Assembly: GCF_001704415.2 (NCBI RefSeq)
Contig: NC_030808.1
Location: forward strand, 79,142,594-79,206,593
DNA from: Capra hircus
Lineage: Eukaryota; Chordata; Mammalia; Artiodactyla; Bovidae
Length of the DNA stretch: 64,000 bases
Direction: 5' to 3'
Part shown: positions 44,780-57,164 of the stretch, piece after piece
How the letters are laid out: every line of letters starts with the position of its first letter
Numbering within the stretch: the first letter of the stretch is position 1
Notes under the pieces: generated by a model
Database searches by the model: none
The model's input: the letters and a program-made list of their open reading frames with translations, nothing else
Told to the model about the DNA's origin: nothing
Program-made: the position numbers and the translations under genes

Positions 44780-45084
44780 AAGACAGATTCAAAAGTAACA
44801 AAATGGATTTTGATTATTTGGGATGGCAATTTCAAAATGATATTATTCATTAAATGGATAGTAAAACGCAAAAAAGATATATAAAATTTTAAAATACAAA
44901 TATCACCCAGTACAACTAGATTCTTTCAGGGATAAATGTCATGAACAACTAACAGTTATTATACATGTTATTGAGCTCTACCAGTTAGGAAAATAAAGAA
45001 ATCAAAATTAATTTCCTTGGTTATATGTTTCTTGTTAAAAAAAAAGTTCAAGTTTTGATTTAAGTAAAAAATAAAAAGGAATTT
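44780..45084. other. AT-rich, no recognised feature
   Basis: Nothing recognised. Confidence 0.4.
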
Positions 45085-45494
45085 TCATCTTTTGGTGTTT
45101 ATTTAAACAATTGCCTTTTGTATGTCTTCTTTGGTGAAATGTCTATTCAGTTCCTTTGCCCATTTTTAGACTGGATTATTTGTTTGCTATTGGATTGTAG
45201 GAGTTTCTTATAAATTTTGGATAATAACTCTTTATCAGATACATGATTTGCAACTATTTCTCCCACTCTGTTGGTTGCCTTTCATTTTGTGGATTGTTTC
45301 CTTCACTCTGCAGAAACTCTTTAGTCGGATGTAATCTCACTTGTCTATTTTGCTTTCACGACCTGTGTTTTTGATGCCAAACCAAAGAAATTACTACGAA
45401 TGCCAACGTCAAGAAGCTTTCTCTCTATATTTCCTTCTAGAAGTTTCATAGTTTCAGCTTTGATGTTTAAGTTTTTTTTTTAATCTATTTTGAC
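45085..45494 (-). mobile_element. L1 ORF2 3' segment, inverted half of a split L1
   Basis: Reverse-strand L1: ttgtatgtcttctttggtga, ttcagttcctttgcccattt, ggattgtaggagtttcttat, cagatacatgatttgcaact. Ends at about ttaatctattttgac, where orientation flips. Confidence 0.85.
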
Positions 45495-45950
45495 ATAGTA
45501 CCACTTATATGAGGAATACAAAATAGTCAAACTCATAGAAGCAGAGAGTAGGATGAGGGATGCTAGGGACTGAAGAGCCAGAGAAACAGGGAGGTATTAG
45601 TCAAAGGGTACAGAGTTTCAGTTATAGAAGATGCAAGTCTTAGAGATCTACTGTAGAGCATAGTGGCTATAGCTAGTAAGACTATATTGTAATCTTAGAA
45701 TATTGTGAAGCGGGTAGATATTATGTTGTGTTCTTATCACACACGTAAAAACATTAACCCTTATAAAAATATTAATAACAAATAAGAACGCAAAAAGAAA
45801 CTTTTGGAGGGAATGGATATGTTTTTTGACATGGATTGTAGTGATGGTTTCATGGATGGATACTTATCTCCAAACTCATCAAACTGTGTACATAAAATAA
45901 GTATAACTTTTTGTAAGTCAATTATATCTCAATAAAGTGGTTAAAAATGT
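45495..45950 (+). mobile_element. L1 3' UTR, forward half of a split L1
   Basis: Forward L1M 3' end: taccacttatatgaggaata, tcaaactcatagaagcagag, caaagggtacagagtttcag, gtcaattatatctcaataaa. It lies head to head with the piece at 45085-45494, as in a 5'-inverted L1. Confidence 0.85.
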
Positions 45951-45973
45951 TGCCAGAGGAAAGTCTAAATGGC

Positions 45974-46040
45974 ACTTGGATAAAAAGGAAATAATGACTT
46001 GGATAATAAGGAAATAATGACAGGGATAATAAGGAAAAAG
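45974..46040 (+). repeat. 23-bp tandem repeat, three copies
   Basis: acttggataaaaaggaaata-type unit at 45974-45996, 45997-46019 and a slightly shorter copy at 46020-46040. Directly downstream of the L1 end. Confidence 0.9.
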
Positions 46041-46453
46041 TTTATGAATTGGGATTCTACCCCCAAATTCAAAGCACTCTTTGTGCTATATATATGGTTC
46101 ACAGTTTAAATTTGTTACTGGAAGATGAGCCTCAATTGTGCCCATTGAATCACATTCTTTGGAACAATTCAAAGATTATATTCTCTTTTTTTCTTGATCT
46201 GTGTAAAAACAAAGCACCATATATCATATTTGACCTGCCAAGCATTCTTGAATACACGAGGAGGAATGCTATTATCCAATTAGATGTGATAGAAATAAGA
46301 TATGAAATGCTCTAGAAGGAAGAAGAAAAAAAGTAGAATATTCTCAAAGAAACACTGAATTATGGTCTTTGAAGAAAAATATAATTAATTTTGACTCTGC
46401 CTTCTGTTATTTGGTATGAATGATTGCTTGTTGTTAATATTACTACCAAACTT

Positions 46454-46666
46454 CTGTTGTTGCTTAGTCCCTAAGTCATGTCTTGACTCTGTTGGGACCG
46501 CTATGGACTGTAGCTCACCAGGCTCCTCTGTCCATGGGATTTCCCAGGCAAGAATACTTCAGTGGGTTGCCATTTCCTTCTCCAGAGGATCCAATCCAAG
46601 GATTGAACTTGCATCTCCTACATTGCAGGCTGATTCTTTACCACTGAGTCACCTGGGAAGCCCTAG
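46454..46666 (-). mobile_element. Bov-tA SINE
   Basis: gttgttgcttagtccctaag, ccaggcaagaatacttcagt, caaggattgaacttgcatct, gagtcacctgggaagcccta. caaactt at 46447-46453 and 46667-46673 flanks it. About 15 bases of the tRNA head (gatcttcctgaccca-type) are deleted. Confidence 0.93.
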
Positions 46667-46674
46667 CAAACTTT

Positions 46675-48232
46675 TACAACCAAACAAATCGAAGTTTGAC
46701 TTTTTCACTGTTAAATGTTTATTTGTTTATTTTTAAAAAATGGTTTCTCTAAATTGAAAAAGTTTTCTCAATTTGAAATGTCAAATATGCAATATAAGTG
46801 ATACTCCTATAAAATATAAAGTCAAAAGAAAAGATCATAAGAGATACAAATTGTATATAAATAATCCCCAAAATAACTATAGAATCTATTTCCTGGCTAT
46901 TATAGGTCAAGGTATGGACTCTATTAAAGAGAATTTTGAATAAATTGAGTAATATATTTTTATATTCAATCTTTTGTTAGTGATATTCCAGTATTTTTAC
47001 AAATGGAAAAAAATTAAATGCTGTGGGCATGAGAACTTTTCAGGTCTGTGAAAACTGTGATGTAGCAACAGAGATACAAAATTACTTTCTGTAATGGTGA
47101 AACTTTGCAATATGTGACCCATAATAATACTTAAAAGTGATATGTAAAACTTACTGGTTCATTTTCTAATCTAATATTTCTTTAATCACTTGGTTAACAA
47201 TTCCAGTTGCTAATTATCTGGGGCAAGTGGATGAATAGGATAGTCTGATGTTGAGTACCCCTGTCTCCCTTTAAAAAAAAAAAACCCTGACATTCCCTTC
47301 TGAGAGCTATAGGACTTCTGAAAGACAGAAATCCAGGTCTTTGAGGATGAGCATGGAGTGTTTCTGGTTTTGTTGTGATTATTTCCTTCTTACTGTTGAC
47401 TTTTTACTTATTGAGAACACAGATTGCTAATCTTCTGTGACCTCAAAGATATCTGGGTTTTCCCATTGCTAAGATATTTGGCAGTAATTCACAGGACTAA
47501 ATGACAAGGAGACCTGAGAAAGACTGATGGTATCTGAGTATCTGGAAACACCGGAAAATAAGACCAGAACTTTTCCTGCTTGGATCGCTTAACCATGGTC
47601 TCCCTTAATTGTTACTTTCTCTTGCTTTTTGCAGGGCGTTGAAATCCGCACACTCATAATCTTCCCACTCTTCATATACAGGTATCACTTTGCATGAGGC
47701 ATCTGATACTCATGAGGGGACTCATGAGGTCTGTCTATCCATACCTATATGTGTATCCATATGTGTATCCGTATTCGTATTGATACTTGTGGGTTCAAAG
47801 TCTTTCTGACCTTTCAAGTGCACAATTTCAAACTTGTCGCCAGTGAAAGAAGTCAAATCTGGACCTGTGTCTGAAGATGAGGGAATGGAAAGTATCATAT
47901 CTAATGTTTAGCATCACTGAAATACTGCTGGGTGCAACATACCTTATGTTAAGGTGTTTTTCTTTTAAGTATCTGATTAACATAAATTTTTTTTATATTA
48001 TACAAATACATAATATACCATGATTATGGAAATAAAAAGCCGCCCACAAGCTTACTATCTTTATAAATCATCTATTTCCATTCTTTCCTGTCTTTTCCAA
48101 AAAAGCATATTTTCTCACAGCGTTGGACATGTAGCACAAATATACTTTTGCATTCTAATCTTTGTCATAAGCACCACACAATGAGCAATTCCAATGTGGT
48201 CTTTAGAACAACCTATTTGTATGCTTCAAAAT
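46675..48232. other. AT-rich, no recognised feature
   Basis: About 1.55 kb. A short imperfect repeat of tatgtgtatcc lies at 47749-47775. No gene or recognised transposon. Confidence 0.45.
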
Positions 48233-48233
48233 A

Positions 48234-48480
48234 TGTTCAGTCGCTGAGTTGTGTCTGACTCTTTGTGACCCCATAGACTGTAGCACACCAGGTTTCCCTG
48301 TCCTTCATCATCTCCCAGAGTTTGCTCAAATTCATGTTCATTGATTCAGGGACACTATCTAACCATCTCATCCTCTGCCACCCCCTTCTCCTTTTGCCTT
48401 CAACATTTCCCAGTGTCAGGGTCTTTTCCAATGAGTCAGCTCTTCATATCAGGTGGCCAAAGTATTGGAGCTTCACCTTC
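48234..48480 (-). mobile_element. BovB LINE 3' end fragment
   Basis: gttcagtcgctgagttgtgt, tccttcatcatctcccagag, gtcttttccaatgagtcagc, ggtggccaaagtattggagc. Short 5'-truncated, minus strand. Confidence 0.92.
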
Positions 48481-48484
48481 AAAA

Positions 48485-49415
48485 TAGAACTTTAGTGAAT
48501 ATATTGTCATTTATATCAGCATTTTGAAATGATTCTTCAAATAACTAGGATATTCATGTTATCTCCATTTCACCTCAATAATACCTCTATGGGCACTTTC
48601 CTGCCATCCCTTTTCCTAGGCTTGGATTATTTTCTTAGAATAAATCTTCCAACAGTACAACGGTTGAGCCTAAAGCGATGGGAACACGATGAAATTTCTG
48701 ATGGTTTCTTCCTTCAATGTATTTATTTTTAATCATGGTCTTTTCTCATTTAGGAAAACTACCTTACTAGTTCACCAAGTCACCTAATCAGTTTCCCAGT
48801 TTGTACCTTTTCACATCTTACTGATTCACAGAGTCCCTCATATTTGCTCTTTCTGAAAATGAACTTCTGGTTCACATATTTTTACACAAATAAGTTGCAG
48901 TGGTAACTTTTCTCCCTGAAGCTTCATCACTTCACAAATCTATCGTCTGGCTTCAAGGAATTCCCCATCTATAAAAGTGTCCATGAGACATAGTTTCAGT
49001 GATTGTGAAAGGGGCATGCTGATAAGCCAGGTAAGGACTGGGCTCTTGACCATCTACTTTTCTCCCTCTTATCAATTAAGTCTCTGCAAGACACCCTGGG
49101 CTCTGCCACCAACTTGTTCCACCAGCTCTTGCCAAACTTCAGGCAACCATGTGAACATGGGCATGGGTACTCCCCAAACACCCACTCTACCTAGCATCGG
49201 CCTAGATCTCATGAAGGACCCACTCAGATTTTAATCTTTACCCTCCAGAACCCTTTGAAGAAATAAGATATATACAATCTAAAGATATTGCTGAGAGTCT
49301 ATGACTCTTCAGAGGTTCAGAAGAGATAAGATAACATCATGGGCTCTCACCTGGGGCTAGAAAGACTGATAAAAATAGAAGAGGCAGAAAGGTATACAAA
49401 GGACATTTAGTTTAG
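48485..49415. other. No recognised feature
   Basis: No repeat recognised. Short frames at 48977-49234 (plus, 85 codons) and 48996-49181 (minus) look like chance. Confidence 0.45.
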
Positions 49416-49419
49416 AGGC

Positions 49420-49640
49420 ATTAATTTATTTTTCATTCAATCTATAAGCATCTACTGCATAGCAGGCTCTGAGCTAGGTACCGGGCATACACAGATAAGT
49501 TAAAAATAGTCCTTCAGGAGATCACAGTCCTGTGAGAGAGACACTCGTAAGAAGATCCACCGCATGTGGTATAACACATGCCACCCAGAGACACTGACAG
49601 AGCAATCATCACGCCGTGGCCAGATCTGCCTGAGAAAGGC
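49420..49640 (-). mobile_element. L2 LINE 3' region
   Basis: gcatctactgcatagcaggc, tctgagctaggtaccgggca, cttcaggagatcacagtcct: the clearest L2 reverse 3' end in the window. Confidence 0.75.
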
Positions 49641-49724
49641 AAGGGGAGTAACGTAAAAGAGAACTTCCCTCTAGACCGAAGGGATCTGGGGTGTTTTATG
49701 AGGATCGCATGAACAAAATGGGGG

Positions 49725-49930
49725 TTAGCAGTGGTAGAGTGGGAAGAAGACTCTGCTTTCAGCTGGAAGACCTAGGTTTTCATCTGACTCTACTCTTTTC
49801 CAGCTATGTGATGGGAATCAGGTTCCTCAACGTCTCTGGGCCTCAATTTTGTCAAAATTTAAGTGGGGGTCATAATATTGGCACAGGAACTGCTGGGAGA
49901 TTTAAAAAGAAAGGAGGTGATAAAGGGCCA
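49725..49930 (+). mobile_element. MIR SINE
   Basis: gaagactctgctttcagctg, aggttcctcaacgtctctgg, gcctcaattttgtcaaaatt: forward MIR. Confidence 0.75.
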
Positions 49931-50143
49931 AGTCAAAGAATTGATTATTAATTATCATCGTTACCAGATACAAAAGCACTTTGGAGATTCTCTGTCCCTG
50001 TACACACGAGCAAAGTTATTGGTGCGATGGTTTTCATCACCACAGTTACCTGCCCTTGTCCTCCATGCTCTGCTTTACATCTGGAAACAGGATTGCCATG
50101 AATGAGCATGGTTCACTCCTGTTACTCACATCTTTTTGCTTTG

Positions 50144-50417
50144 GGGAGAAGGCAATGGCACCCCACTCCAGTACTCTTGCCTGGGAAATCCCGTGGACAG
50201 AGGAGCCTCATAGGCTACAGTCCATGGGGTCCCTAAAAGTCGGACACGACTGAGCGACTTCACTTTCATTTTTCACTTTCATGCATTGGAGAAGGAAATG
50301 GCAACCCACTCCAGTGTTCTTGCCTGGAGAATCCCAGGGACAGAGGAGCCTGGAGAGCTTCTGTCTATGGGGTCACGCAGAGTCGGACACGACTGATGTG
50401 ACTTAGCAGTAGCAGCA
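50144..50417 (+). mobile_element. Bov-A2 dimeric SINE
   Basis: gagaaggcaatggcacccca, then gcgacttcactttcattttt linker, second unit gagaaggaaatggcaaccca, ending gacttagcagtagcagc. The only forward Bov-A2 here. No clear target duplication. Confidence 0.95.
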
Positions 50418-50884
50418 AACCTCACCCTGGAAGGCCTCAGAATGTTACCTTTGCATCTATAAGTCCTCCTAAGCTTGATTCTCTGCAACTATTTTTTTCT
50501 TTAAGGAAACTGAATCATGTGGAGTTCACTAAACCTAAGGATATTTAAAGTGCATGGAGCATTGGCCACATGCCCAGGGCTCACCTAGTCAACCAGGCAT
50601 TACTTCACAGGCCATTTATTTCATAATTTCTCATAAGAAACTGTGGCAATAGCCAGAGATGATAGAGGTGACAGATGAGTCAAGGAGAGAGACTGACTCA
50701 GAGGCAACCACCTTAGCACTCGCCAACCCCCTGCAACTGGCAGCCTTGAGTGTGCTGGCTTCTATAGAGATTTATACTTTTGTTTGGATATTGCTTGAAG
50801 GAGATTAAAGGATCTGTATTCCTGGAAGCCTCCTTTCTCATTTCTTCCCTGGGGCCCTTCAGACCACGCTCCAATTCATTCCTT

Positions 50885-51060
50885 TGTAATGAGAAGAGCT
50901 CGCATTCCTTGGGAATCTATTCTATGCCAAGAATTCTACTCTGTCTTCACATTCCTTGCCTTATTTACTCCTCACCACTGCCACACAGGTATGATGGTTA
51001 ACCTCAATTTACAGACGAGGAAACTGGTAGAAAGAAAGTAAGGAGCTGGGCTCAGGTGAG
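50885..51060 (-). mobile_element. MIR SINE fragment
   Basis: ctatgccaagaattctactc, tttacagacgaggaaactgg, aaagtaaggagctgggctca: reverse MIR. Confidence 0.72.
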
Positions 51061-51064
51061 GGAC

Positions 51065-51525
51065 TCCAGGAAAACCCGGCAGAAGTGTACATGTATCAGT
51101 AGCTCGTCAGAGCCCATGCCTCTGACCTTCCTTCAGGTGGGAGAGCCTGCAGCTTCCATGTCACAACAACAATTTCAGTCGCTTCTGTGGTGAGTCAAAG
51201 CTGAGGACTGTTTTAGGAATGGCTTCTCATAAAGCAAGAACTGGGGAAGAGAGGAAATCACTGAAGGATGTTCTAGGCAATCTTTTTCCTGTGCAGGCAG
51301 CCAAAGAAAGCCTGGCTCTGGGAACATGCCCTACAGAGCTCATGCAGGTGGATGGAGGCCACCCATGGCTTACCTTAGTAGGGAAGAGAGCAACATCTCC
51401 GAAAGAGGAAGTTCCAAATTTAACGACTGTCTTCCAGACTCCACCTCTCTGATTTCTTGTGCAACACTTTTTCCCCCCCTTGAGAAAAGATGACTAAGTT
51501 GATCACCCCAAACACAGCTCTGATC
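51065..51525. other. No recognised feature
   Basis: Nothing recognised. Confidence 0.45.
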
Positions 51526-51606
51526 ATGTCTCCCACTGTTGAAGGATTTCCAATAATTCTTATGTCTCCCCCTATTGAAAGACCTCCAGTGTTTCTTATG
51601 TCTCCA
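51526..51606 (+). repeat. 36-bp imperfect tandem repeat
   Basis: Units at 51526-51561 and 51562-51597, each starting atgtctccc and ending ttctt, then a third start atgtctcc at 51598. Divided by 3, so frames stay in phase, but no gene is supported. Confidence 0.8.
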
Positions 51607-51609
51607 ATC

Positions 51610-52595
51610 AGCTGTCTCCAAACTTATCTGAGTATAGAGCCCTGCTGGTTAAAAAGGTTTATAATTTGTGTGCCCAAACAGATTTATAGTATGTTGGACG
51701 CATGTGTATCAAACCATGCCACTATATTATGTACACTATAAAAATAAATAAAAACTAGAAATGATAAAAGGAGAGTTAACTATGAAATAAAGAATGCTTT
51801 AAAATGTATGCTAATTTTTATCACATCATACTATCTTTTATACCATCTCAAGACATAATTAATATTGTAGGCAGGGCTCACCATTAATCACAGGAATGTA
51901 AACCCATGTTTCAAACATTCTTCCTGAGAATTTTGAGTTTTTTTTTTTTTTTTTTGCCTACAGCTTATTATACGTGATTAGATCATCATTGGCTTTAACC
52001 CCTGAAATGTAGCCAGTGGGAAGCCAAGAAAAGGAGAAAAGTTAGCTCTGCATCGTCTTGTTGTTTGCCTATATTTGTTACACGAATCATTCTCAATCCT
52101 CAAGTTCTTTGTGGGGATCTTTCAAAACCATTTGTCCATTTTTTGAGAATGTATTTAGTTGAATCCAGGTAAAGTTTCCATAAATCCAGAAAACTAGCTA
52201 AACGTGAGCAGCATGGATGCCTCTTGGACACTCTGGGGGCATAGAATCCCTACCCCTCCCTCAGAACAACCTCAGCTAGAGATGTGACATAGAATCATTC
52301 AAATTAGGGATCTAAAGTGGGTTCCCTAGTCAACCTATGTTGGAAATAATAGGAATTTTAACTTCTTTTATATACAAGAAAATAGATAAAAATGAAGATT
52401 CCAATAGGATTTGCACACCCTCCTGGGAGCATGCATGCCTCTTTGGAAATCCTTATCTACCAAAATCAGGGCCCTCAACTTCTAAGATTGGTGACCTACT
52501 TCTTTAGCCATACCTTCAACCATAGCTAATCCTACCCATTCTCATGATCACCCACACATCGCGCTACACAAACACACAGAACCAGACATCTTTCT
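51610..52595. other. No recognised feature; T-run at 51938-51955
   Basis: An 18-base poly-T run is present. Otherwise no repeat or gene recognised. Confidence 0.45.
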
Positions 52596-52599
52596 CTGA

Positions 52600-52710
52600 A
52601 AACTTTATTCTCCTGAGCCTTTGCCCAGAGCCTTCTTTGTGCTTGGAACACCTTTGCTTTCCCTTGTTAGCTTTTGAAATTTTACTCAGCCCTAGAAGCT
52701 CACCTCAGCC
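52600..52710 (+). mobile_element. L2 LINE fragment
   Basis: gagcctttgcccagagcctt, gcttggaacacctttgcttt, tagaagctcacctcagcctc: forward L2 3' UTR. Confidence 0.68.
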
Positions 52711-52729
52711 TCCACCTTCCATGGAAAAT

Positions 52730-52905
52730 AATAACAACATCAACGGACAGTCACTGACTCCTAACTACATGCTGGACACTGCATTATCTCATTTAATCTT
52801 CACAACAATTCCAGGACATAGATACTATTATGAGAAAGCTGAGGGATAGAGAGTTGCCCACAGCCACACAGCTAAGAAATGGGGAAAACAGGAACCAAAC
52901 CAAGA
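52730..52905 (-). mobile_element. MIR SINE
   Basis: tatctcatttaatcttcaca, tatgagaaagctgagggata, cacagccacacagctaagaa: reverse MIR, between two L2 pieces. Confidence 0.8.
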
Positions 52906-53119
52906 AGGGCTTGAAATTGACACATTCTAGCACTGTCTGTGTGTTTTGATTTGATTGAACAGGTAAAGCCTACACTAAACCCTCCCCTTCTTCCTACTTG
53001 TTGGGAGCTTGAGGAGTTCTCAGGTTGTTCAACTTAAGGAGTCGTTCTCTCCTCAAATTTCCGAAGCAGCTCATTTGTAAATACTATGTAATACTTACTT
53101 TACTTTGCTATACGTTGCT

Positions 53120-53265
53120 GTTATGTGTGCTCATCTCTCAAATCCCTAGCTATACAGTAAATTCTTTCGACAAGGGACCACACTGAATACTTTGCAGCAC
53201 AATAGCAGAGACATAGTAAATGTGTCCAATGAGTGGGTGAATTAATGGATGAAAGTAGAAATGGA
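53120..53265 (+). mobile_element. L2 LINE 3' end
   Basis: ttctttcgacaagggaccac, cagagacatagtaaatgtgt, ccaatgagtgggtgaattaa. Likely the continuation of the piece at 52600. Confidence 0.62.
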
Positions 53266-53269
53266 TGGA

Positions 53270-53535
53270 TGGAAAGAACCACCAACAACAAAGGTCCTAA
53301 GTCAGGTGTGATTTCAAATTAAAATGGAAGGCACGAATTCCATCTCCCAAGATTTATAAAAGCGCTTAAGAGCTGTGTTATACTCTTTAATGAGTATTGA
53401 CTGGCTGATAAAAATTTAAACCTGTTTACATAATCTAACTTTCAAAAAAACCCAAATTCAGTAAAGGCTGTCACCTTACAAACTGCCACTTGCTATGTTA
53501 AACAGTGGAGAAGGACGTTGGGACAGACCAGTCTA
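53270..53535. other. No recognised feature
   Basis: Nothing recognised. Confidence 0.4.
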
Positions 53536-53539
53536 AAGA

Positions 53540-53790
53540 TGACAGTAGCTGGCACCATTTACAGAAGGAACTTTAGCACACTTAATCCTGAAAAGAATGA
53601 TCTTGAACACTTGTACACACACACATACAACCACACACCCCACTGTTTAGAAATTTTTTTCTTCAACTTACTGATTCAGAACCAGGCTTATAGGGGTGAA
53701 GTGACTTGCCCAGCAATCACATAGCTAAGAAGTAACAGAGCCTATAGCCAAACCCCGGCTTTGGAACTCAATCCCTTAATCTTTCCCTAC
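53540..53790 (-). mobile_element. MIR SINE
   Basis: cacacttaatcctgaaaaga, gtgaagtgacttgcccagca, cacatagctaagaagtaaca: reverse MIR with a CA-rich expansion inside (about 53613-53640). Confidence 0.72.
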
Positions 53791-53799
53791 TCTGCTCCT

Positions 53800-55430
53800 T
53801 CAACACAGAATGAATCGTAGAATGTCAGGCATCTGAGCCATCAGAAACTCTTTACCACAGGCATAGAATACATAGTCTCCAATGGGGTGTCTTTGAAATG
53901 CTGTTTCATATAAGCCCACAGCCTTGAGGACTGTGCATGGGAGGGAGGGACCAGTGACTTCTAATCCCTAGATGACTAAACAGAAGCCCAGTCCATCTGT
54001 GATAAATATCCCTTCCAAGGGCCACAGGTGTGCATGAGAGAGCAAGCATTTTTTTTTCTGCCTCAGTGGTGAAACCATCTTAGAAGCATTCCATCCTCCA
54101 AGTAATTAATCTCTCCTTTCTAAATTTTTTTATTAATGTTTTACTGTGTCCTTTGCAGAGGTACAATCCACAGTGCTCTGACAATAAGCTGCACAGTAAA
54201 ATGGTCTGGCTGCCTGAAACTACTGGAGTCAGGGATATGAGGGCATAGCGGAAGGGCTTCATTCTTAGTCGTTGAGGGCTGGAAGAGACAAAGGCAGGGC
54301 CTAGTTCCTCAATGCTACCCTTCCAACCTTCTCTGAACATAGCATCCAGACCAGGCACCCATGGGCTCCCTTGAAAGAAAGGCTATTAAAGCCACCTTCA
54401 AGTACTTCTTATACATAAAGGATGGAAATGGGGGTATATGCTAGGTTTACTTTGGGAAGTCCCTGGAGGACAGAAATAGAGGAAAGGGATGAAAATTAAA
54501 GGCAGCCAGCATCATAAGACAGAGCTTCCTGACAGATGTATAACAGAGCAGTGAGCTGCTTTCCAGACTAGTGAACTTGCCTTCACTGGAGGCTGGACCA
54601 CCCCTCTTTGAGAATGGTATACAAAGCATATATTTAGACAGTAGATGATTTGGCTAGATTACTGCTAAAATACCCCTTCCAGCAATGGCTGGTATTTTGT
54701 GTGCCTCCAAGTTCTCCCCACATGAATGCTTTGGGAGATGGGTTCAGACAAAACTCGTCTGTTCCATAATACTTGGCCGCAATGCAACGGCTGCTGCCTG
54801 GTCACAAAGCATTTCATAGGCAGCTGTTACCGCCCTTATTTCAGAAGCGTGGTGAAAAGGGAGTGAGAGACAGGTGAGAGGCCTGCTACCATGAGAGCAG
54901 GTGCAAGGGAGCCCCTGGCTCCAGAGCTGCCCAGGGCCCGAGCCAACGCGCTTCTCAACTGGATCGGAACTCACTGATTTCCAACCACCAGCAATGACAC
55001 CAACACCCCTAAAATGCCTTTGAGTTTTTCCTTTCTAGGTTATAAAGTCACCCAATCTCAGGATTCGAATAGCCTTTGAAGTTATGGAGTCATTTCGGCT
55101 CTGGAAGCCTCAGGAAAGTAATGTTTCCCACTGACTCTAATTGAGAACTAGAAAATGGAATGAGTCCCAGGGAATCCTAAGGAGTTGTCTGGGCTCAGGG
55201 ATAAATAGGGCAAAAGTCACAGCCGAGTCTCCTGCCAGCTTGCTCCAAGGAAGCACTGAGCCAGTCTTTGTGGCGGGAAAAGACTGAATTCCAGGAGTGG
55301 GGCAAATGTAATAAAGTTTAAGGCTGCAAGTATTTGGAGCAACAAGAAATAATAACAGCACAGCTAGGAACACTCTTTTTCTCTTGAAAGGTCTTTGCCT
55401 GTCACAGATGGGGAAGCAGCAGGATCTAAG
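53800..55430. other. No recognised feature
   Basis: About 1.6 kb of mixed sequence. Short frames on the minus strand (for example 54080-54358, 92 codons) match nothing I know. Faint old-repeat flavour only. Confidence 0.45.
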
Positions 55431-55434
55431 ACAA

Positions 55435-55790
55435 AGCAATGAACTGAGAATCAGAAAACCTGGGCCACCACCGACTTGCTGTGCGATCTCGGAAGAACGC
55501 TTAACCTTTCAGAGCCTTAAGCTAACCTCACGAGGATGACAATTTGCACCCAGGCTTGGTTAGTGGATCCGTGAGATGAGGGATGTGAAGCACTTTGTTG
55601 TTGTTGTTCAGTAGCTCAGTCGTGTCTGACTCTTTGCAGCCCCATGGACTGCAGCACACCAGGCTTCCTGTCCTTCACTGTCTCCTGGAGTTTGCCCAGA
55701 TTCGTGTCCATTGGTGCAGCACTTTAACATTAGATAAATGGGAGGTGCTAATAGTCATGCCTGCTTTGTGTGCTTTTCCTGAAGTGAACT
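55435..55790 (+). mobile_element. MIR SINE, split by a BovB fragment
   Basis: gagaatcagaaaacctgggc, gatctcggaagaacgcttaa, ggatgtgaagcacttt before the insert; aacattagataaatgggagg and tgctaatagtcatgc after it. Confidence 0.75.
55597..55715 (-). mobile_element. BovB LINE 3' end, very short
   Basis: (GTT)n then gttcagtagctcagtcgtgt, gcagcccc, tccttcactgtctcctggag. gaagcacttt (55587-55596) and gcagcacttt (55716-55725) flank it. Confidence 0.92.
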
Positions 55791-55869
55791 GATGGTGTTG
55801 TATGATTCTCTATTTCCAGATGTGGAAATCAAGGTACAGTGATGTGACGGGATGTGGGTCTCATTCCTT

Positions 55870-57160
55870 AGTGCCAGGACCAAGAGAAGGGGTCTCCCCA
55901 CACTGGGAGGACCAATGTGCCTGCCCATGGCCATGTGCTTCCTCTCCTGAGACTAATCCCATTCCATGCCTGTCTCGGGCCACGCTCCAGGCCAGGGAGT
56001 TTCTTCTGCTCGGTGGTGTGAGGTATGCATACGCTGGCAGGGTTTCAGGAAATGGCCACTTTCACATTCGTTTGGAAGCCCTGGCACCTACCCCTCTTCT
56101 ACCCACACATCCACTGTCCCTCCATCCATGCCCACCCCCACTGTTATGATAGTCCCTGCTACTGAGCAAAGGTTGCACCCTCCAGTGCTACCTCCAATCA
56201 GGGAAAAGGTCTCTGGCCTCTGCCTGGTTCTCTGCCTCGGAGAAGGTCCCACCATCAGCTACACCTTCTAACAGTCCCCAAAGTCTTCTCCCTTCTGCTT
56301 CCCCACCAACGTGGCCTCTTCTGCGAAGTTCTTTAACCATGGGTTTCCCCAACATCCCCCCCACCCGCAGGCTCCCCCTCACCATCATCTTCATTTCAGA
56401 AAATGAAATAAAAAAGAAATTCAAATGACTCATCAGTCCACATGGCAGGAAGGGGAGAAGCAGAGAGAGTGAGTTTGTGGGTCCAGATGAGGATTTCTGC
56501 AGGCCTCTTGCCTGCTTCCCGTGATCAGCTGAGCTTCACTAGAGGGAAGATATAAAAATCTGAGTGATGCCATATTGTCTCCAAAAGCAGCTAGAGTGAA
56601 AATGAAGTGTGACTGCCGCCTCCCCAAAACGCAGGGCAGCTCCTGCCTTCCGGGCTCAAATGTGGTTCAGTGGCTGGTGGGGCAGCCTCGGGACAGACGC
56701 CGGCTAGGTTAGCAACACTGAGTCTCAGCCGCTGTCCTGACCCGGGGCTCCCCCAGGCCTCAATGCCACCCTCTGTGAGGCTGGGGGTCCACTCCTATTA
56801 GGCCACCTGGGTATATGGCAGTGTCTGCTGGGGACACTGAGCAAGGAGCCAACAAAGTGTGCCTTCTTGGGAGGCACAGCCCACTGGCAGCCCAGGGTTT
56901 GGCAAGCCCCAAATTCTATGCCTATCGGTTGGCTGGAGACCTGTTAGACCAACAGTCTGTGTCAGACAGAGTGTGCTTGATGGGAAGAGTCAGAGTTGGT
57001 GGGCCTAGCCCTGCCATCAAAAAGAGGGGCTCTGCTCTCATCTGCTTTACATACTGGGCATCTGCCTGAGATTTCACCAGGGGGGATAAGAAACAAAACC
57101 AGAATCCATTGAAATATCAAACCAAAAAATGCAAACCTTAAAAGCCCCCCATCTATCTAG
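55870..57160. other. No recognised feature, GC-richer
   Basis: GC-rich mixed sequence. Frames of 101-115 codons (55802-56271, plus) and 84 codons (56815-57069, plus) have no recognised domain. Confidence 0.45.
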
Positions 57161-57164
57161 CCCT

